Assembly: GCF_024679095.1 (NCBI RefSeq)
Contig: NW_026111781.1
Coordinates: 252,501 to 316,500, forward strand
Length of the DNA: 64,000 nt
Direction: 5' to 3'
From: Eriocheir sinensis
Lineage: Eukaryota; Arthropoda; Malacostraca; Decapoda; Varunidae
A program made the translations under genes and the position numbers. The notes under the pieces are model-generated. The model was given only the letters and a program-made list of their open reading frames with translations. It did not search any database and was not told the origin of the DNA. Positions 12,984-24,722 of the stretch are shown here, piece after piece (the stretch's first letter is position 1; every line of letters starts with the position of its first letter).

Positions 12984-13273
12984 TATATATAAATATTTAT
13001 ATTGTGTGTGTGTTTGTGTGCGTGTGTGTGTGAGAGATTTTGACTGTCCTTTTTCAAGAAAACTTAAGGACAAACAGGCTCAAAAGGACAGACTGTCCTT
13101 AAAAGGACAACATGGCAACCCTGCCACACACAGTACGAGTCTGGTGACTGCGGCAGTTTCAAAAGAGCAACCTGCATTGTGAGTCAGTAAATTTAATTTT
13201 TGTGGAATGAATATGACACACAAAAGTTGATGAATGTGGATTTTTGGTCAAGGTGCTGAAGGTTAACGAACAT

Positions 13274-13393
<120 letters not shown>

Positions 13394-14331
13394 ACCATTG
13401 GGCCACCACAACTTAAGTCCCCAGGACCCCAGTGGGCCCTCAGTTACCAGTGGGCCCTAGGCCAATGGCCTATGTTGCCTATTGGCAAATCCGGCCCTGA
13501 CAAATGAAGAGAGAAATGGGCATGGTATAATGTTATTTTCAAGCTTGTTCAGTATCAATTTACAAAAAAAGCTTTTGATGTAAAAGCAACATAGCCGTGG
13601 ACATCTCAGGATTTACAGTTTTATATTTGTTATTCTCTTTCCCCTTCTTCTAATATTTAGACCAAAACAAGGATACCAAATGAAACCTGAATCTCTGCTC
13701 TACAATGTCATCTATATGGTATTTTGAGGATAAATTATGAATTTCAAAGTTATTAAGCAAAGTGTAAGGACCGAATGCATTTTTTTTAATATCGGCAAAA
13801 ATGAGTCTACTACTTTCGACCTCATTTCCGCAAAAACCGTAATAATTAGGGCAAAAAGACATAGAAATGAAGTTGTGGAGAATTTAATTTTCTATTTTTT
13901 TGCTCCATATACCTTTTACCCGTCCGATGCACCGTTTTTGAGAAAAAAGAGTAAATATGAGGAGAAGTACCCTCCAAAGGGGGGTTTTCCCCCAAAAAAA
14001 GGGGGAAGCACACACTTGATGGAGGGGAACTCTTTAGATCTTTGTTCTATGACCCTTGAAGAGTCTTCCTGCCAAATATAAAAAACTTATGATTTTTTTC
14101 CCCTAAAACTGCTAATTTGCCTGGACTAATTTGTGTGTGTCAAGGTTTACTGCCTCAGCTGATGAGGGAGGAGTTGGCGTGAGGGCGACAGAAGGACTTG
14201 TTATAAGTGTGTCTCCTCATGACCAGTGACATGTTTACACAAACACAATAACTGAGAACAGTGACCTGCAAGGCGTGGCGTGGGTCCTGCCTGCTTGGGG
14301 TACTGTCCCCTCATACCCCTTTCATGTACAG

Positions 14332-14554
14332 TTAACCCGGTAGCAGCGACGGGCCAAATTTGTGGCTTTACCGTGTAGCAGCGACGGGCCAAATTTATGC
14401 CATGATATAAACCCCCCAAAATAGATGATGCATAAATTGATCACAAATGCATTGATATATATTATGAAATGGTTTGTGAGAGTGATGATTTTTTCTCATT
14501 TTTCTCACTTAGAGGGACCATTAAGAAACATGATCCCCGCTGCTACTGGGTTAA
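14332..14554. mobile_element. TTAA-flanked MITE, copy A, with two 35-bp units
   Basis: It begins TTAACCCGGTAGCAGCGACG and ends CGCTGCTACTGGGTTAA, so the ends are inverted and bordered by TTAA, as in piggyBac-type elements. Inside are two copies of a 35-bp unit (GTAGCAGCGACGGGCCAAAT...) and about 150 bp of unique sequence. The left unit is an extension of the TIR itself. Longer-array relatives lie at 27.1, 30.4 and 40.0 kb. Confidence 0.8.
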
Positions 14555-15350
14555 AACATTAGCCTCCGTGGCTGTCGTTCCATTAGGGCGCCACAACGCT
14601 CCGTGAAGCATCGCTGGGGTCCAGGGGGTTAAGGAAGGAGCCTCGCTGCTTTCAGGGGTGTGTGCATACACACAGTCTCCCCTGGGGGGGTCACAGTGTG
14701 GTGGAGAGCCATGTTTTTTCAGCGCTCTGGACTGGTGTAATATAGCGGTATAGATTTGGCTTCATAATGCAGATTTTTTGGTGCTTTGTGATTGTCTTTT
14801 GGGTGTTTTGTGGGCCTGAGGAATGTGTCGCCCCCTGACACACAGCCCAGCGGGGATGCGCTTCACTTACATAAACATTTTTGTGTCATATAAATTTTGT
14901 TTCTATTTTCTGGAAGTGTTTCTTTACTGCACTGCATTCAGGGACCAAAAAAGTGTTACCTTGTCTAGAGGCAACACTGTCCCCAGAACATGACCCGTGG
15001 GACACTGCTGGACAAAAATGTTTCTTTCTGGGAGATTTTGGTGCTTTTAAATAATGGCCCACCTGTTTGTTGACCCCTTCTCCACCCTTAGAAGGTTTGC
15101 CGTAAAAATGCTGGGTGCCGCCCTCTGACCTAACCTGACAAAACTACACGTCTTTACTCCAAAAAATCATCTGTTCTTCCGTACAAATGAGACATTATTA
15201 TTATTATTATCTGAGTGAGCGAGGTCATTCTTTGTTATTTTATGCCAGAAGCTGTTGTGTGTTTGAAGACTTAGCTTGGGTGTTTTGGTGCCAATCTGTG
15301 CCATTACAGTCTAAAGGAGCTCAGTGGTTGTTGACACAGTTTTTTTATGA
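14555..15350. other. Unassigned noncoding sequence
   Basis: Nothing recognisable apart from short low-complexity stretches. Confidence 0.4.
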
Positions 15351-15355
15351 TGCAG

Positions 15356-15479
15356 AGAGAGGAGGAAGACCATGGAGAATTTACAACAATATGCACAGAC
15401 AACAACAACAAGAAGAAGAAGAAGAGCAAGAAGATGAGGAGGAGGAAGAGAATGGAAGAGAAGGAGCAGCACACTATTG
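15356..15479 (+). CDS. Candidate cassette exon, charged/low-complexity peptide
   Basis: It lies between an acceptor (TTTTTTTATGATGCAG) and a strong donor (TTG|GTGAGTGTT). Its length of 124 nt gives phase 0 to phase 1. In that frame it encodes REEDHGEFTTIC followed by Asn, Lys and Arg-rich sequence. Another open frame is acidic. The donor and first 40 intronic bases resemble those after the exon-like pieces at 19273 and 33787, suggesting related cassette exons of one gene. It may instead be a chance GAA/AAC-repeat island. Confidence 0.35.
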
Positions 15480-15774
15480 GTGAGTGTTGAGTTTATTTTG
15501 TTCTTGTTTCCTCCTCCTGCTTGTTGTTGTTGTTGTTGTCTTTTTTCTTCTATGTGTTGTGTCCCTCCTGGTGTGTCAGTTCCTCCTGTGTGTCCAGCAG
15601 CTGTCCCCTGCTGATGGCTTACACTTTCTTCCACCGAGGACTACCCCAGCAGCTTACCTAAGGACATGGAAACAAAAAAATACATAACAAATACCTCATT
15701 ACACACACACACACACACACACACTATGAATATGAGTATATGTTTGAGTCTGTGAGTGTGTGTGTGTGTATTTA

Positions 15775-16147
15775 CCTAGTTGTAATTTTACAGGCCTGGG
15801 CTTACGCTGGTGTGGTCCCGTCTCTGTATCTATAATTATCCAACTTTCCCCGGCACACTCTTTGCCGATACTATTTCTTCACTTAGTCTTTTCCAAAGCT
15901 CTATATTTCTTTGTGGGAAGCTATATTTCTTTATGTCTCTTGAGCATCTTCCCTTCCTCAACTTTTTACTATGTCCTCTAGTATTCCTGCTGGAAGGTTC
16001 CTCTCTTAGTATCAATTTCTCGTTATCTACTTCTTCCATTTTACTCAATAGCCTATATATTTGTATTAGGTCTCCTCTTTGTTCTTGTGTTGCTAAGTCC
16101 ATTTCCTTGAGTCTCTTTTCATATGTCAGTCCCTCCAGTTCTGGAAC

Positions 16148-16150
<3 letters not shown>
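15775..16150 (-). mobile_element. CR1-like LINE fragment, 3' end of the reverse-transcriptase ORF
   Basis: The minus frame reads LEGLTYEKRLKEMDLATQEQ, GDLIQIYRLL, RNTRGHSKKLRK and LWKRLSEEIVSAKSV. This is the characteristic C-terminal tail of CR1-type reverse-transcriptase proteins, also present in the copies at 40.8 and 60.2 kb. It is 5'-truncated and ends in a (GT)n tract at 16153-16179. Confidence 0.75.
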
Positions 16151-16179
<29 letters not shown>

Positions 16180-17085
16180 TTATGAGATTAATTTGTTCCT
16201 GAATTTAGTTCCCAAAGCAAAAGATCATAAACCCAAACAAATTTCCCCATTTCAATTAATGTTGTTTCCATTAATGTGTCCCCAAAACTATCCCCCAAAT
16301 GAGCGCCCTAATCCTTCACAATGGTGCCAGGGCCATGCTCAAGCTGTTTCTTTACAAGATATTTGCCAAAAGCGCTTCCTGGCTCAAGGCCCCTCATAGT
16401 AAGCTTGCTGTATCAGTAGACTCTTAATGCAAACTCTTTTCAATGGCAAAAAAAGGAGATTATTGGGTTTGTAATGAGTCTTTTTTTCACATTGACTGTA
16501 CAGAGGCAGCCCTGGCAGAGGGTCATAAAACTCCCCTGGAAATGGCCAAGCTCCCAAGGCTCAGTCATGGGAAGGCAACAAGATATCATAAGCATTCACC
16601 ACACCATGCTGTGAACCTGTTACATATATGTAGTGGTGGGTCATAGTGTTGGTTCCTGCCAGTCATCCTATATGACCCATGCCTAGCCGTCTGTGTTTAA
16701 CAGCCACTTTTACTTATGGTTCAGTGTTTATAGCTGTGCCATTTTATCACATGATTTTATATGAAGAAACATTCCACAGTAAGTAGCAGGGGATGGCCAG
16801 GCACTATCTCACTCAAGGTAGACACTAAGGAGCTGCCCTTTATCACTTTTTGGTTTATTTATGCCTGACCAACAATACACAACAGGCTTAACCCCTTTAC
16901 TACGGCCGGGCCAAAGGCGCCATATCCGGGCTGGCCACGCACCAAATTTCAAACGTCGCTTCTGTTTATAACAAGTTTTCAGCAATGAACTCAACATAAT
17001 CATCATGTATTATATATAAAAACATGCAAAATTAAATGGTGCACATAAAGAAACATAGATTATTTGATAATTTTGAGATGTAAGC
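16180..17085. other. Unassigned sequence with an isolated satellite relic
   Basis: One diverged unit of the GGGTCATAAAACTCCCCTGG satellite (see 17.1 and 53.9 kb) is visible near 16505-16560. The rest shows no coding signal. Confidence 0.5.
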
Positions 17086-17089
17086 ATAA

Positions 17090-17935
17090 TTTGCCAAGGC
17101 TTTCCTAGGTGTTGTGGGCATTTCCAGGGGTAGTTTTGTGACCCTTCCTCTGTACCGTGAACCTAAGGAAACACATTTGACAAGCCTTTCCTAGGAGATG
17201 TGGGCATTTCAGGGGTAGTTTGTGACCCTTCCTCTGTACCGTGAACCTAAGGAAACACACATTTGACAAGGCTTTCCTAGGTGTTGTGGTCATTTACTGG
17301 GGTAGTTTTGTGACCCTTCCTCTGTACTGTGAACCTAAGGAAACACACATTTGACAAGGCTTTCCTAGGAGTTGTGGGCATTTCCAGGGGTAGTTTTGTG
17401 ACCCTTCCTCTGTACCGTGAACCTAAGGAAACACACATTTGACAAGCCTTTCCTAGGAGCTGTGGGCATTTAAAGGGGTAGTTTTGTGACCCTTCCTCTA
17501 TATCCTGAACCTAAGGAAACAAACATTTGACAAGGCCTTCCCTAGGAGTTGTGGGCATTTCAGGGGTAGTTTGTGACCCTTCCTCTGTACCGTGAACCTA
17601 AAACACACATTTGACAAGGCTTTCCTAGGAGTTGTGGGCATTTCAGGGGTAGTTTTGTGACCCTTCCTCTGTACCGTGAACCTAAGGAAACACACATTTG
17701 ACAAGGCTTTCCTAGGAGTTGTGGGCATTTCCAGGGGTAGTTTTGTGACCCTGGTGGTAGTGTGACCCTTCCTCTGTACCGTGAACCTAAGGAAACACAT
17801 ATTTGGCAAGGCTTTCCTAGGAGTTGTGGGCATTTCCAGGGGTAGTTTTGTGGCCCTGGTGGTAGTGTGACCCTTCCTCTGTACTTTGAACCTAGGGAAA
17901 CACACATTTGGCAAGGCTTTCCTAGGAGTTGAGGG
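17090..17935. repeat. Satellite array, about 88-bp unit, ten copies
   Basis: The unit contains TTGACAAGGCTTTCCTAGGA, GGGGTAGTTTTGTGACCCTT and CCTCTGTACCGTGAACCTAA. Some units carry an extra CCTGGTGGTAGTGTG block and are about 105-110 bp long. Long open frames over it are repeat artefacts. Related sequence is at 31.85 kb in this orientation and at 53.9-54.5 kb inverted. Confidence 0.9.
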
Positions 17936-18144
17936 CCTCCAGCAGGCGTCCCGAGTCAGCATTTCACTCATCTCGCCGCTGTCTCGACACTTTTCCCTTG
18001 AACATCTGGCGACACTACCGCCTCACACCACCCCTTCGCTCGACCATCCCGACATAATTAATAAATTCATATAATCCGATAATGCCTACATACATATCTA
18101 CCACATTAATCTATCTTTCGTCGCGGAGCCGGAACAGCGGCTAC

Positions 18145-18780
18145 ACCATCCCTTCCTTCCCTTCCCTTCCTTCCTTTCCCTTCCATCCATTCCCATCCTT
18201 CCCTTCCCTTCCATCCCTTCCTTTCCTTCCCTTCCTTTCTCTTCCCATCCCTTCCCTTCCCCTCCCATCCCTTCCCTTCCTTCTGATCCCTTCCTTTCCC
18301 TAGCCTTTCCTTCCTTCCTTAGCCCTCTCTTCCATCCCTTCCTTCCCTTCCATCCCATCCCTTCCTTCCTATCCCTTCCGTCCCTTCTCTTCCTTCCTTC
18401 CCAGCCCATCCCTTCCCATCCCTTCCTTTCCTTCCCATCCCTTCCTTTCCTTCCCCATCCCATCCCTTCCCATCCCTTCCTTCCCATCCCATCCCTTCCT
18501 TTCCCATCCCATCCCTTCCTGTCCCTTCTCTCCTTTCCATCCCTTCCCTTCACATCCCTTTTCTTTCCTTCCTTCCTCCCTCCTTCCCATCCCTCCTTCC
18601 TTCCCATCCCTTCCTTCACTTTCCTTCCTTCCTTAACCCTCTCTTCCACTCCTTTCCCATCCCTTCATTTCGCTTCCCTTCCCTTCCCTTCCCCTCCATT
18701 CCCATCCCTCCTTCCCTTCCCTCTACTTTCCTTCCCTTCCTTAACCCTCTCTTCCCCTCCTTCCTATCCCTTCCCTTCCT
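18145..18780. repeat. Polypyrimidine (CCTTCC/CATCC)n tract
   Basis: About 630 bp are almost purely C and T on the plus strand, built from CCCTTCC, CCATCCC and TTCCTTCC words. The 183-codon frame on the other strand is a G/K/E/R low-complexity artefact. Confidence 0.9.

Positions 18781-18783
<3 letters not shown>

Positions 18784-18847
<64 letters not shown>
18784..18847. repeat. (CT)n microsatellite
   Basis: About 64 bp of CT that directly prolongs the polypyrimidine tract. Confidence 0.95.
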
Positions 18848-18850
<3 letters not shown>

Positions 18851-19236
18851 TTGATTTCCTTACATTTAGGAGGGTGCGTTTAGACCAAGCGAGTCTCATT
18901 GCGTTAAGATATTTGATGCGATGATTCACTCTGTTTACAGCGACTACCTCAAGAGTCAAGTCATTGACCCATTTGATTTCATGGAGAATGTTTTTGTTTA
19001 TTTTTTTATTAATTTATCTTATGTATTTTTGTTTTCCATTGGTCTTTTTTTTTTTTCTTTTCTTTTCTATTGGGGCGGCACATGAGCTAGGTTTCGGGAG
19101 ACAGGTCAGGTCATGTTGCAGACTTGTGATACTGGGCCAGACTGCACGCTGAAGTAGCACCCAATTTATAATGCTATATATATATATATCAAAGTGTGGT
19201 AATGTTTACACAGTTAACACCAAACTTGATTTCCAG

Positions 19237-19273
19237 ACACTAGGAACTGAAGGAGATGAGGAGGGACAGAGCG
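19237..19273 (+). CDS. Candidate 37-nt microexon, acidic
   Basis: The acceptor is ATTTCCAG and the donor is GCG|GTGAGTGTTAA. Only one frame is open, giving TLGTEGDEEGQS with phase 0 to phase 1. Phase and donor context match the exon-like pieces at 15356-15479 and 33733-33787. No protein family is recognisable from 12 residues. Confidence 0.3.
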
Positions 19274-19856
19274 GTGAGTGTTAACTAATTCTTCTCTTAT
19301 TCCTACATTAATTTCCTTTCTATTGGTGTTTCTTTTCTTCTCTCCATCCTGTTAGCTCCCACCATGGAGGCTTAATGTGTGGAAATGGTTCCAGCTTAGC
19401 TATCAGTAAACAACACCGTCACAATGGATAAGACACAGCCCGAAGCATGACTCTCACCCGGGTACCCACCAGGTTTTGACGGCACGAGAATGACAGGTTG
19501 ATGTCAAGGCAGTGAATGGCATCATGTCCACTCCACCAACTATACCTCCACAGCACACACACCCTTGACACCTTGTTTGCCGCAGGTATGGCCTGATTAG
19601 GGCTGGTGGCCTAGAGACAGATATTTCATTATTAAGGCAGAGGAGGGAAAGGGGGAGTATACATAGGAATACATAGGAAGAACAGACACCTGCTGGACTA
19701 TGGCGGGAGGAGGGAGTGAGAGCAGAAGGAAAAACAGGTCATCTCCCATAGCTCCCTTCTTTCCCTTCCTTCCCATGGGTGGGGGAGTGGCACACTGATA
19801 GGCTACTTTGTCATTATGTCATAAGTATTCAAGCTATTTTTCTTTCTTTAGTAATA

Positions 19857-20028
19857 CAATCATCCCTCAAATAGCACAGTTTCCAATAGTTCGGATTTGG
19901 TTTTATGTGGATTTTCTAAGAAGATTTTTAAGGAGCAGGAAATTTTAAAATCCTAAAAGATCTTCCACGACAATCCATATAAAACTGAAACCAAACTATT
20001 GGAAACTGTACTATTTGAGGGACGACTG
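19857..20028. mobile_element. pogo/Tc1-type MITE, 172 bp, TA target duplication
   Basis: The left end CAATCATCCCTCAAATAG and the right end CTATTTGAGGGACGACTG are inverted, and the inverted arms extend about 45 bp. TA dinucleotides flank both ends (19855-19856, 20029-20030). The CAGTCGTCCCTC-type terminus is typical of pogo/Tigger-derived MITEs. No coding sequence. Confidence 0.75.
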
Positions 20029-20137
20029 TAGTGATTTTTTTTCCCCAGCCCTCACACCTTATATCAGTCCCAGAGCTGGCAGTTTTCTTTTGTAATAGCC
20101 TACATAGACAAGCTCAGGAGAGAGGGACTTGTACCAA

Positions 20138-20630
20138 ACAGATCATACTCTATGTCTTTTCAAATGTCTGTGTTGTCTCATTTATGTAAAGCCTGTGTCA
20201 ATGAAAGAATGGTATGGCATGAGTATCACAGTGTTAGCCTACCAGCATCAACACCCACGTGATCTAATATGGAGCAGTGGCTAGAAGGCCTCACACAGCT
20301 GTTCATCCTTCCTGTGTAGATGGTTGATGAACAGTTGTACCTGGGAAAGGTATGGCATGAGTATCACAGTGTTAGCCTACCAGCATCAACACCCATGTGA
20401 TCTAATATGGAGCAGTGGGTAGAAGGCCTCACACAGCTGTTCATCCTTCCTGTGTAGATGGTTGATGAACAGTTGTACCTGGGGAAGGTATGGCATGAGT
20501 ATCACAGTGTTAGCCTACCAGCATCAACACCCATGTGATCTAATATGGAGCAGTGGCTAGAAGGGCCACACAGCTGTTCATCCTTCCTGTGTAGATGGTT
20601 GATGAACAGCTGTACCTGGGGAAGGTAAAC
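20138..20630. repeat. 138-bp tandem repeat, three copies, with unique leader
   Basis: Units start GGTATGGCATGAGTATCACA at 20211, 20349 and 20487 and are nearly identical. Part of each unit (GGAGCAGTGGCTAGAAGGCC) matches the head of the SINE at 25.02 kb, so the array contains SINE-derived sequence. The leader and almost two units recur at 24753-25022. Confidence 0.85.
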
Positions 20631-21450
20631 TGAGGCAATTCTGGCCTTCCTATCGGCCCATATCCCAGGGTTCAAACCTAACACAGGCCCAGAGATGATG
20701 AGCGGATTTACGTGCACTAAATTATTGAAATACCTTTTAGTTGCCCTCACAAAGCTTTGTGATGAGGTGAACTACAGGCATTTAAAATAGTGAGGTCACT
20801 AGTGTAATTTCGTTGGAATTTTTTGGGGATTTTGTAAACTATACATTTTTGGAATGCTTACAAGTCAAGGAATCTCATAAACAATGTTGCCAAAATTAAT
20901 TAGGTCACCTTGGCGGCCATCTTGGATGTTGAAAATGGCCGACTTCTGAAATGCAATTTTCAATTGAGAGACTTCAGCACAGCTAAGTTTGGCTATTTTT
21001 TCTTTAATTTGCTTTGTCATAATATAAATGTAGTCTTTAGATATGATTTAAAACATGAAGTAGCAGAAATTACCATTTTTAGGCATTTTATTAAGGAACA
21101 TTATGGTAATAAATGTGTTACAAAACCGAAAACTACTTGTTCCATGTTGGCATTATTTTTCATAACCTACATACAATGTGAAACTAGAAACACATCAGCA
21201 CCATACATTCTAAAGTGTTAAATATTATTTACATACAATTTGTGACACTAAGTGATAGTATTACAGTAGTCTAATCAGAGGTAAGCACCAGGTGTTTCCA
21301 CGCAACAATTGCAATTTCAAGTAGCAGCAGAAGTATGCAAGGTAATACATTTAAGCATTGAGTGATCATAGAAAGAATTAAAGAAACAGCAGCTAAAACT
21401 GCCACAATTAATCTGTATTATTGTCTTTAGGCAATATATATCATGGTCTC

Positions 21451-23141
21451 TCAATCATCGTCTGTATCATCATCATCGTCACTCTCCGAGTCAATGAGAT
21501 TAGATGAAACATCCTTTGAATCTTGGTCATTTTGGCAGTCACTTGTGCACTGACATATTTCAGTGCAAGGAAGGTTCACTGCAGCACAAGAGCACCTTTT
21601 AGTTGAGCAGTTTGTCTTGCAAAGACATCTTACCATTTCCAGAATGGCTTCTGGTGCTGGCAGAAGTTCTGTTGTAAGCGGTTGCAGTTGTCCATCCTTG
21701 GTTCTGCAATATCCGTTACCCAAAGGCTCTGGTAGGCTCTGTTGGGCAACAGAAGCTTGACCCCACACTCTGGCTTGTATCTTTGCTCGCAGTATATGTT
21801 GTTTAAGTGCACCAATGGTAGGTGGCAGCTTTTCACTGTCTGCCATATTCTTGCAGAAAAGGTACCACCGGAGATCTGGGATGTTCGTGATGTCCGACTT
21901 CTTCGGCTTGTAAGCATGACAGACAAATTTCTCCAGGATAGAAATCTGTTCTTCTGTGACTTCATCTGGTTCAGAGAGCTGTTGCAGAGCTTTCCAGATC
22001 TCCTCTGGTGCCTGAAGGAAAATGTTCAGCCATGTCACTTTACCGATTCCAGAAAACCGGCTGGTGTTGTCAGTACCAGTAAATGCATGGAACGCTGGAA
22101 GAGCTTTAGCACGGGATGCACCCAAAAATGTCCACATAGAACCTATCTGCAGTACTCCAGATTTCATGGTAATTGATGTGCTGTTCAGGAGAATATCATA
22201 ATGTCCTATCAGAAGGACAAGCACATCTGTGTCAGGTGAAAAACCATGAGTTCCGTGTTGGGTGAACTGCGGCGTGACGCAAGGACTGCTTGATGGATGA
22301 GCAGTGTGTCTGCTTCTTCATGATTGTTGTCTTCACACTCCATCCTTATGTTGGCTTTGGTCCTTCCTATAAAGAAATACAAACACAACACACTGTAAGT
22401 GTTTTGTTGAAAATAGTTAAATATATTAGATATTGTATGCTAAAAATAACAAGCTTTATTGTAAGTTCATTTACCTGCTGCGGACACAATGACCACCTTC
22501 GGGGAGCTTGCAGCATATTCGATGATCTTGTCAGCTAGGTACTCCGTAAGGTGTTTCTTCGTCTTGTAGTGTGAAAGGAACTTGTTCATTGTAATGTTCT
22601 TGATATTTGTTTCATCTTTGATCTGGTACTCAACTGGAAGCTGACCCAGGTTTCTTCTTTCTCTGGTTCGTTGTTTCAGAGACTCAGGCTTGTAGGTGTC
22701 AAATACTACGATTATTTCATCGTAGTCACATGCAAGACCCATCACTCTGTCGTAGTACCACCTGCTAAGATCTCCTACGGTCTCCATAGTTGGTGGTTTC
22801 TTCGTAAGGTTATGGAGAATCACCATGCCATCCACAAGAGCAATCCTGTGATGATGCTTCTGGCTGGTGCCTGACTCTTGTTCTGCTCCTGCTGCTTCTA
22901 GGTTCTCTGTTTCGGCATTCTCCTCAACAAGCTTCTCAAGTCGGTGTATTAGCTTTGATTTGTCAGTGCATGGAAGAATTTCTCCATCGCTGGCAAAAAG
23001 TGCTCTTGGCACCTGAGTGAACTCATAGGTACCGATTGCTTTCTTTTGATCAATGTCTCGTGATCTTGACAGGACAAGCAGGCGTCTGTACAGGTCTTTG
23101 GTTTCTTTGAGCTCTATACTTGTGTTTTTCATATATTCCAT
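21451..23141 (-). pseudogene. FEN1/XPG-like (PIN-superfamily) nuclease with C-terminal CXC cysteine cluster
   Basis: Ordered motifs follow the FEN1/XPG plan. An N-terminal Asp lies in ALVDGMVILH (residue about 104). A second is in IIVVFDTYKPESLKQRTRER (Asp about 148). HEEADTLLIHQAV follows, then FSPDTDVLVLLIGHYD, then FTGTDNTSRFSGIGKVTWLN, which looks like the helix-two-turn-helix segment with its GIG turn. The tail holds RCLCKTNCSTKRCSCAAVN and CTEICQCTSDC, a CXC-like cysteine cluster, then an acidic end. A 108-bp GT-AG intron (22474-22367) joins SAAG to RTKANIRM. One frameshift near 22240 separates ELMV from FSPDTDV, and the 5' end is lost at a microsatellite. The acidic residues are intact, so the family was probably catalytic. 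The nuclease assignment rests on motif order, not on a search. Confidence 0.62.
22367..22474 (-). other. 108-bp GT-AG intron inside the nuclease gene
   Basis: Donor GCAGCAG|GTAAATG and acceptor TTCTTTATAG|GAAGG, with a T-rich tract before the acceptor. Splicing restores the frame between two conserved-looking blocks. A spliceosomal intron in the gene means this copy did not arise by processed retroposition. Confidence 0.7.
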
Positions 23142-23142
23142 A

Positions 23143-23160
23143 ATAATAATAATAGTAGTA

Positions 23161-23191
<31 letters not shown>
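23143..23191. repeat. (ATA/ATT)n microsatellite
   Basis: Trinucleotide tract of about 49 bp marking the 5' truncation point of the nuclease gene. Confidence 0.9.
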
Positions 23192-23194
<3 letters not shown>

Positions 23195-23199
23195 ATTTT

Positions 23200-23510
23200 A
23201 CAAGTTTCTCTTCTCTTCTCTTCCTCTTCCTCCTTCTTATTCTTTTCTTCCTCCTCCTCCTCCATGTCTTCCTCCTCCCCTCTTCTTGTCAATACTATCT
23301 ACTATTTATCTATCTATCCATCTATCTCCATCAATCAACTATTACTTTTTCTCCTTCCTATTTCTTCAATCATTCCATCTATCCATCTTCCTTTATCAAC
23401 AGTTCCTTCTTCCTCCTCCTATTCTTTCCTCCTCCTCCTCTTCCTCTTCCTTTCCTTCCCTTCTCTTTCCCATCAACACATTCTGCCCTCAACCATATTA
23501 GGGAAGCCTT

Positions 23511-23548
<38 letters not shown>

Positions 23549-23878
23549 TTCCCTTTATCCCGTTTCCTTGTAGCCGTCTCTGATTTTCGTATTATATTTT
23601 TCTATTCTTTTCTTTTTTCTATTTTTTTTTTCTTTTTCTTCCTTTTATTTTTTTGGTTTTCTTCATGTTTTGTGTTATTTATTTCCCTTCTTTTTTTATT
23701 TCTTGTGTTTCCCTTTTCTTCTTTCTTTCCTCCTCCTCCTCCTCCTCCTCCTCCTCTTCCTCCTTCTTTCACATCCTCTCCACTTCATCTTCATTTTCCT
23801 CCACACCTTTTCCTCCTCCTCCTCCTCCTCCTCCTCCCTCTCATTCATTCCCGGTATTGTTATGAATGGCAGGAAGAC
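23200..23878. repeat. Pyrimidine-rich low-complexity block with (GT)n and (TCC)n
   Basis: Mostly TTC/TCC words, with a (GT)n tract at 23513-23547 and (CTC)n tracts at 23729-23757 and 23811-23837. The open frames are Ser/Phe/Leu-only artefacts. Confidence 0.85.
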
Positions 23879-23879
23879 G

Positions 23880-24722
23880 GGGGGGGGAGGAGGAGGAGGA
23901 GGAGGAAGAAGATTTAGTGTAAGGCTCAGAGAGGTTCGTGAAGAAGCGGAAGGAACGAAGATGAGGAGGAGAAGAAGAGGAGGAGGAGGTAAAGGAGAAG
24001 GAAGGAGGCAGAAGTGAGAAATATGGAGGTCGAGGGAATGAATGAGGAGGAGGAGGAGGAGGAAGAGGAAGAAAGAAAATGAGAGGAGAAAGAAGAGGAG
24101 GAGGAGGAGGAAAAAATAACGAAGGATAATGAAGGATCTGGGACAAGAAAGAAAATGAGAGGAGAAAGAAGAGGAGGAGGAGGAGGAAGAGGAAGAAAGA
24201 AAATGAGAGGAGAAAGAAGAGGAGGAGGAGGAAGAAATAATGAAGGATAACGAAGGATCTGGGACAAGAAAGAAAATGAGAGGAGAAAGAAGAGGAGGAG
24301 GAGGAGGAAAAAATAATGAAAGATAACGAAGGATCTGGGACAAGAAAGAAAATGAGAGGAGAAAGAAGAGGAGGAGGAGGAGGAAGAAATAATGAAAGAT
24401 AACGAAGGATCTGGGACAAGAAAGAAAATGAGAGGAGAAAGAAGAGGAGGAGGAGGAGGAAAAAATAATGAAAGATAACGAAGGATCTGGGACAAGAAAG
24501 AAAATGAGAGGAGAAAGAAGAGGAGGAGGAGGAGGAAGAAATAATGAAGGACCTGGGACAAGAAAGAAAATGAGAGGAGAAAGAAGAGGAGGAGGAGGAA
24601 AAAATAATGAAGGATAACAAAGGATCTGGGACAAGAAAGAAAATGAGAGGAGAAAGAAGAGGAGGAGGAGGAGGAGGAGAAAGACACAGAAGAGGAAAGA
24701 ATGAAGGAAGAGGAGGAAAGGA
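23880..24722. repeat. Polypurine minisatellite, about 76-bp unit, nine copies
   Basis: The unit contains GGATCTGGGACAAGAAAGAA, AATGAGAGGAGAAAGAAG and (GGA)n, with lengths from about 50 to 77 bp. The plus strand is almost all purine. It directly follows a pyrimidine block, so the two could pair as a long imperfect hairpin. The 344-codon minus frame is a low-complexity artefact. Confidence 0.9.

Larger units (their letters stand above)
20880..23141 (-). mobile_element. Undescribed element encoding a FEN1/XPG-like nuclease, 5'-truncated
   Basis: The coding part spans 23141-21451. A 3' flank of about 570 bp contains a YY1-like motif at 20912-20925 (minus strand CCAAGATGGCCGCC). The 5' side stops at an (ATT)n tract (23143-23191). 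No inverted ends are visible because the copy is truncated. The copies of one segment at 20.14-20.63 and 24.75-25.02 kb lie on either side of it. Confidence 0.5.

Noticed and set aside
18098..18649. 183-codon G/K/E/R-rich frame
   Set aside because: Translation of the (CCTTCC)n tract.
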